From: JACMLD01 sp039915085
GTDB taxonomy: Bacteria > Bacteroidota > Bacteroidia > Chitinophagales > Chitinophagaceae
Reading direction: 5' to 3'
Length of the DNA stretch: 64,000 nucleotides
NCBI GenBank assembly: GCA_039915085.1
Contig: JBDSOC010000172.1
Coordinates: forward strand, 7,105 to 71,104
Notes under the pieces: generated by a model
What the model was told of the DNA's origin: nothing
What the model saw: only the letters and a program-made list of their open reading frames with translations
Databases searched by the model: none
Program-made: the position numbers and the translations under genes
Shown here: one piece after another, positions 61,236 through 64,000 of the stretch
How positions within the stretch are numbered: the stretch's first letter is position 1
Layout: each line of letters begins with the position of its first letter

Positions 61236-61748
61236 TTAATTGTAATTCACCGTTACACTAAACGGTGTTGCTGATACATACACACCGGAAGCCTGTGCAG
61301 CAGCCACATTCAATGTAGCGCCAACAGTCAGCGTTTGTGTACCTGCTGTAAGCGCACCTGTAGCAGAAGGCGTGCTGGTAAACGAACTAACCGTCATGGT
61401 GTTTGCACCACTGGTGATAGTAAGTGCAGTAGACGGCAAAGTAATTGCATACGTATATGCACCCTGACCGTTAACCGTAAAAGAAGCAGCAGCAACTGTA
61501 CCTGTTGTAGCAGGAAGTGTTACACCACCAGTGCTTGATCGTGCACCAGCAGGTGTAAGTACTGCTGTACCGGCAGTACTGGTTTGTACAGCAACGTTAC
61601 CGAAGTTCATGTCAACGGTTTTTGTAATGCTGATAGGTGTTACAATAGTGGCTGTAGCGGATGCAGTGGCAGTTGCCTGTGCATATGCGCCTGATGCAGA
61701 TACTATCATAACAAGTGCGGCAAGGATCAATTTTGTTCCTTTTTTCAT
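61236..61748 (-). CDS. DUF4402 domain protein, probable major pilin-like subunit
   Basis: A 170-residue exported protein with a clear signal peptide (LILAALVMIVSASGAYAQA) and a very Ala/Thr/Ser-rich mature part. The DUF4402-type pattern is visible: ISITKTVDMNFGNVAVQTSTAGTAVLTPAGARSSTGGVTL, ASFTVNGQGAYTYAITLPS and AASGVYVSATPFSVTVNYN. The final strand is suited to donor-strand complementation. It is the first gene of the locus (71 nt before the chaperone gene) and its best subunit candidate. Confidence 0.85.
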   Translation of the reverse strand: MKKGTKLILAALVMIVSASGAYAQATATASATATIVTPISITKTVDMNFGNVAVQTSTAGTAVLTPAGARSSTGGVTLPATTGTVAAASFTVNGQGAYTYAITLPSTALTITSGANTMTVSSFTSTPSATGALTAGTQTLTVGATLNVAAAQASGVYVSATPFSVTVNYN

Positions 61749-62436
61749 TTGTTTGGATTTTGATTTTAATTGTTAATAAAAATGAATTAATAGATGAATA
61801 CCCATTTTATAGCAAATAAGGCATAGCGCTCATTCTTTTTAAGTGGTTTCACCATACCGGCAAACGCATATAAAGAAAATTTTATTGCGGTTCTTTTAAT
61901 TGAAAGCCCTGTTTAAGTAATTATGCTTAGTATCCTTAGTTATTATTTTAGTATGCCTTGCAGACATTGCCACAAAAATGACAATTGATATTGATTAGAA
62001 TCAACATGTTAACAATTAGCGCAAATACACGCCAGCCTTGCTTTTGGACTACCGTAAGCAGATGATAAACTCCATTTTGAAGGAATATGAAAAAAAGTAA
62101 AAAATATTTGAATACGGTAGCGCTGCAATAAAGATTCCAGGCAGCTATTGGTCGCAGGTTTGCAGCAGGAATAATCATTAAAATCATCAGTAATCAAATT
62201 CCTAAAATCTTATTTAACCTGTTTTATGGTCCATATCGTTCATCTGGTCTAACATCGCTTAAAATTATGAAGGGAGGAGATACTCAGTTCAGTCTTACCA
62301 GGAGTTCTGGCATTCATGGAAAAATTTTCATCCTGCAACCAGTACTTATAAATAATTACCATTCATCTTATCCTCCTTTCAAACAAAAAACCGTAGTCTT
62401 TAAAAACTACGGTTTTTTATTTCCTCCCAGGGTGGT
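61749..62436. other. Intergenic region between the pilin-like gene and the 69-aa gene
   Basis: About 690 bases without a convincing gene. The left part must hold the start signals of the fibre locus, but no consensus promoter stands out. GAAGGGAGGAGATA (62269-62282) faces TATCCTCCTTTC (62369-62380), an imperfect stem enclosing 86 nt just before the shared terminator, which could be a small structured RNA on the plus strand. Confidence 0.45.
62385..62418. terminator. Bidirectional rho-independent terminator
   Basis: AAAAAACCGTAGT (62385-62397) faces ACTACGGTTTTTT (62406-62418) around an 8-nt loop. With A/T runs on both sides it can stop transcription of the minus-strand 62437-62646 gene and of any plus-strand RNA. 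Confidence 0.85.
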
Positions 62437-62646
62437 TCATTCAAGCACGCTGCACGTAAAGCCGCGTTCCTCTACCAGCAGCATTACTTTTGATGGCAGG
62501 AAGTTACAGCCCTCTATCCGGAGCACTTTATCACAATCATGCAGGTCCACATTTATTTTGCTTTCCGGAAAATGATCCAGCAACAGAGAGATCAGACCCT
62601 CGGCCTGCGATAGTTCCTGGATATCTGTTTTAAAAACTTCGATCAT
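62437..62646 (-). CDS. Small conserved protein, HMA-like
   Basis: A 69-residue protein (MIEVFKTDIQELSQAEGLISLLLDHFPESKINVDLHDCDKVLRIEG) of beta-alpha-beta character. It ends SKVMLLVEERGFTCSVLE. It resembles the small HMA-like or metal-trafficking-type proteins of Bacteroidetes, but lacks a CxxC metal motif. The stop codon is followed by a strong terminator. It lies 5 nt after the DoxX gene, so it is probably its operon partner. Confidence 0.7.
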   Translation of the reverse strand: MIEVFKTDIQELSQAEGLISLLLDHFPESKINVDLHDCDKVLRIEGCNFLPSKVMLLVEERGFTCSVLE

Positions 62647-62651
62647 AGCGT

Positions 62652-63041
62652 CTATTTTATATTCGCCGGAGAAACTGCTTTCAATCTTTTATGATAGTAT
62701 ATGTAAGAGAATGCCAGTATAACAAAGAAAAAAAGCATAGGCCACCAGTTGGCAAAAGGTTCCCCTACAGCAATGGTTGAATAAAGGGCGCCCATTAAAT
62801 CGTACGTAAACCCGGCATATACCCATTCTTTTATTCTTGGATAACCAGGGATGAGAATGGCAATAGCGCCTAAAGTTTTGGCTAAACCAATAAAAGGGAG
62901 AAAGTATTCCGGGTATCCCAGTTGTTTTGAAATCAGTTTAATAGATGGTTCTGTTGACAAAAGATTCTGAATGCCGCTGAAAAGCATTAATGCTACAAGG
63001 ATGCCTGTAAAAATCCAATAGATGGTGTTTGTCTTTTTCAT
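62652..63041 (-). CDS. DoxX-like membrane protein
   Basis: The 129-residue protein has four membrane helices. It contains the DoxX-like pattern: IYWIFTGILVALMLFSGIQNLL, LGYPEYFLPFIGLAKTLGAIAILIPGYPRIKEWVYAGFTYDLMGALYS and WPMLFFFVILAFSYIYYHKRL. DoxX-family proteins are linked to redox and membrane quinone chemistry. It is 33 nt after the VOC gene and 5 nt before the small gene. Confidence 0.9.
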   Translation of the reverse strand: MKKTNTIYWIFTGILVALMLFSGIQNLLSTEPSIKLISKQLGYPEYFLPFIGLAKTLGAIAILIPGYPRIKEWVYAGFTYDLMGALYSTIAVGEPFANWWPMLFFFVILAFSYIYYHKRLKAVSPANIK

Positions 63042-63074
63042 CTTTTATTTTTTAATACTTATTTGCGATACAAT

Positions 63075-63494
63075 TTATTGTTTGGCATAATTAATCATCC
63101 ATTTGATACCAAACTTATCTTCAAATGATCCAAAGTAAGAACCCCAGAACGCATCCTGCAAGTCCATTTCTATTTTACCACCGGCAGATAATCCATCAAA
63201 AAGACGTTTTGCTTCTTCCCTGGTATCCGGGCTCACATTGAGATAGCAATTATTTCCTTTTGTAAAAACAAAACCCATTTCTGCGGGCGCATCTGTAGCC
63301 ATTAAAATATAGCCGGGCGCAATGGGTAAAGAAATATGCATGATTTGATTCTGTAACGCTGCAGGAACTTTGCCAGCATCAGGGCCGTCTTTAAAACGTT
63401 GCACCATAGTGAATTCACCACCAAAAATTGATTTGTAAAAATTAAATGCTGCTTCGGTAGTACCAGGAAAATTTAAATAAGGATTGATAGTCAT
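63075..63494 (-). CDS. VOC family protein (PhnB-like)
   Basis: A 139-residue protein of the PhnB/3-demethylubiquinone-methyltransferase-like VOC branch: MTINPYLNFPGTTEAAFNFYKSIFGGEF, QNQIMHISLPIAPGYILMATDAP, LNVSPDTREEAKRLFDGLSAGGKIEMDLQDAFWGSYFGSFEDKFGIKWMINY. Such genes commonly accompany DoxX and SRPBCC genes in Bacteroidetes, as here. Substrate unknown. Confidence 0.92.
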   Translation of the reverse strand: MTINPYLNFPGTTEAAFNFYKSIFGGEFTMVQRFKDGPDAGKVPAALQNQIMHISLPIAPGYILMATDAPAEMGFVFTKGNNCYLNVSPDTREEAKRLFDGLSAGGKIEMDLQDAFWGSYFGSFEDKFGIKWMINYAKQ

Positions 63495-63561
63495 TTTGAA
63501 AAGGTTTTAAGTTATTAATAAATTCAATTGATAATTAGGGTAAAATATTGTACAGCCATAT

Positions 63562-63999
63562 TTATTTTTCAAGAATTCTTTTCAAATTAGCCAGTCCATC
63601 TGCCAGATCTTTACCCAGCATATTTTCCATATTCATAAACAACATCATAAAATTCATTGGATAATTCATTTTGCCCTTAAATCCCCATTTCACATTTGTT
63701 CGAGTATCGTTAAGAGGTCTTGTTATCATATAAGCATTATCTTTAGCTTCGAAGGGCTCAATGAACCGCAGTTCAAAATCCAATCTGTTGCCATCCTCAA
63801 TATTAAGAATTTCCTGCTCTCCCTTTCCGACATTTTTTTGATCGCTTTCCCAGGCAGACACAAATCCAACCGTCCCATCGATACCACGAAACTCCTTTTT
63901 CATGTTTGGATCTCGCTTAGCCCAAACACTATATAAATCTTGATTTTTCAGGTATTTAATGTAGTCAAACACTTCTGAAACCGGTCGGTTAATGGTTGT
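63562..63999 (-). CDS. SRPBCC family protein, N-terminus beyond the window
   Basis: The frame runs off the right edge; the extension reads TINRPVSEVFDYIKYLKNQ in front of the inner GTG at 63972. The fold matches polyketide-cyclase/START-like proteins (VFDYIKYLKNQDLYSVW, VSAWESDQKNVGKGEQEI, YMITRPLNDTRTNVKWGF, LGKDLADGLANLKRIL). It probably forms one operon with the VOC and DoxX genes downstream. Confidence 0.85.
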   Translation of the reverse strand, partial: TTINRPVSEVFDYIKYLKNQDLYSVWAKRDPNMKKEFRGIDGTVGFVSAWESDQKNVGKGEQEILNIEDGNRLDFELRFIEPFEAKDNAYMITRPLNDTRTNVKWGFKGKMNYPMNFMMLFMNMENMLGKDLADGLANLKRILEK

Positions 64000-64000
64000 T

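Noticed and set aside
1..64000. CRISPR arrays, rRNA genes or prophage
   Set aside because: No regularly spaced direct repeats with unique spacers, rRNA-like sequence or phage structural genes were seen; the fibre-like gene is not within a phage cluster.

Overview
The window comes from a Bacteroidota chromosome, most likely Chitinophagaceae or a close relative. Evidence: AT-rich DNA with few Shine-Dalgarno sites; promoters of the Bacteroidetes type (TTG, about 19-21 nt, TAnnTTTG); a type IX secretion C-terminal domain; a split methionine synthase; a clade II, Sec-type nitrous oxide reductase; an ECF sigma/anti-sigma pair; and many VOC and SRPBCC genes. There are about 55 genes, one intact tRNA and no rRNA.

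1-11.7 kb is mostly housekeeping and small metabolic genes: the recO tail, an amidohydrolase, prfA, a DUF937-like protein, VanZ-like, ECF sigma/anti-sigma, gcvH, VOC, SemiSWEET, MFS, HAD, a zinc-ribbon/CPBP protease pair and a beta-barrel protein. The 3.6-3.97 kb gap holds a good sigma-54 promoter, a 19-nt-period repeat and a strong terminator, which together look like a small RNA gene. 11.9-25 kb carries split metH, recR, a large repeat-rich surface protein, an Ig-like lipoprotein and a UvrD-like helicase-nuclease. The surface protein contains two exact tyrosine-kinase signature strings and four NPxY/F repeats. 25-29.9 kb is a signalling block: a sigma-54 response regulator, a hybrid kinase and a lone receiver.

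31.5-32.1 kb is a small mobile-looking unit: tRNA-Arg(CCU), a GIY-YIG nuclease gene, and a broken second copy of the tRNA with a GC-rich hairpin in its D-loop. 32.2-43.3 kb is an anaerobic nitrogen-oxide block: cytochrome c, nosZ, fasciclin, nosL fusion, nosD, nosF, nosY, hemerythrin, truncated globin and the Ric repair protein on the minus strand, with a divergent Crp/Fnr regulator and a 12-TM protein. These genes should reduce N2O, mature its copper enzyme and protect against NO.

43.9-49.9 kb holds an unusual envelope cluster: coiled-coil protein, membrane coiled-coil protein, a periplasmic binding protein fused to OmpA, and an ABC permease/ATPase. 51.6-61.7 kb is a six-gene surface-fibre locus: DUF4402 pilin, PapD-like chaperone, giant fibre-like protein, T9SS-sorted protein, second DUF4402 protein and an usher-like outer-membrane protein. 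It resembles a chaperone-usher pathway. The window ends with DoxX, VOC and SRPBCC genes.

All family names come from reading the sequence by eye; no database search was run.
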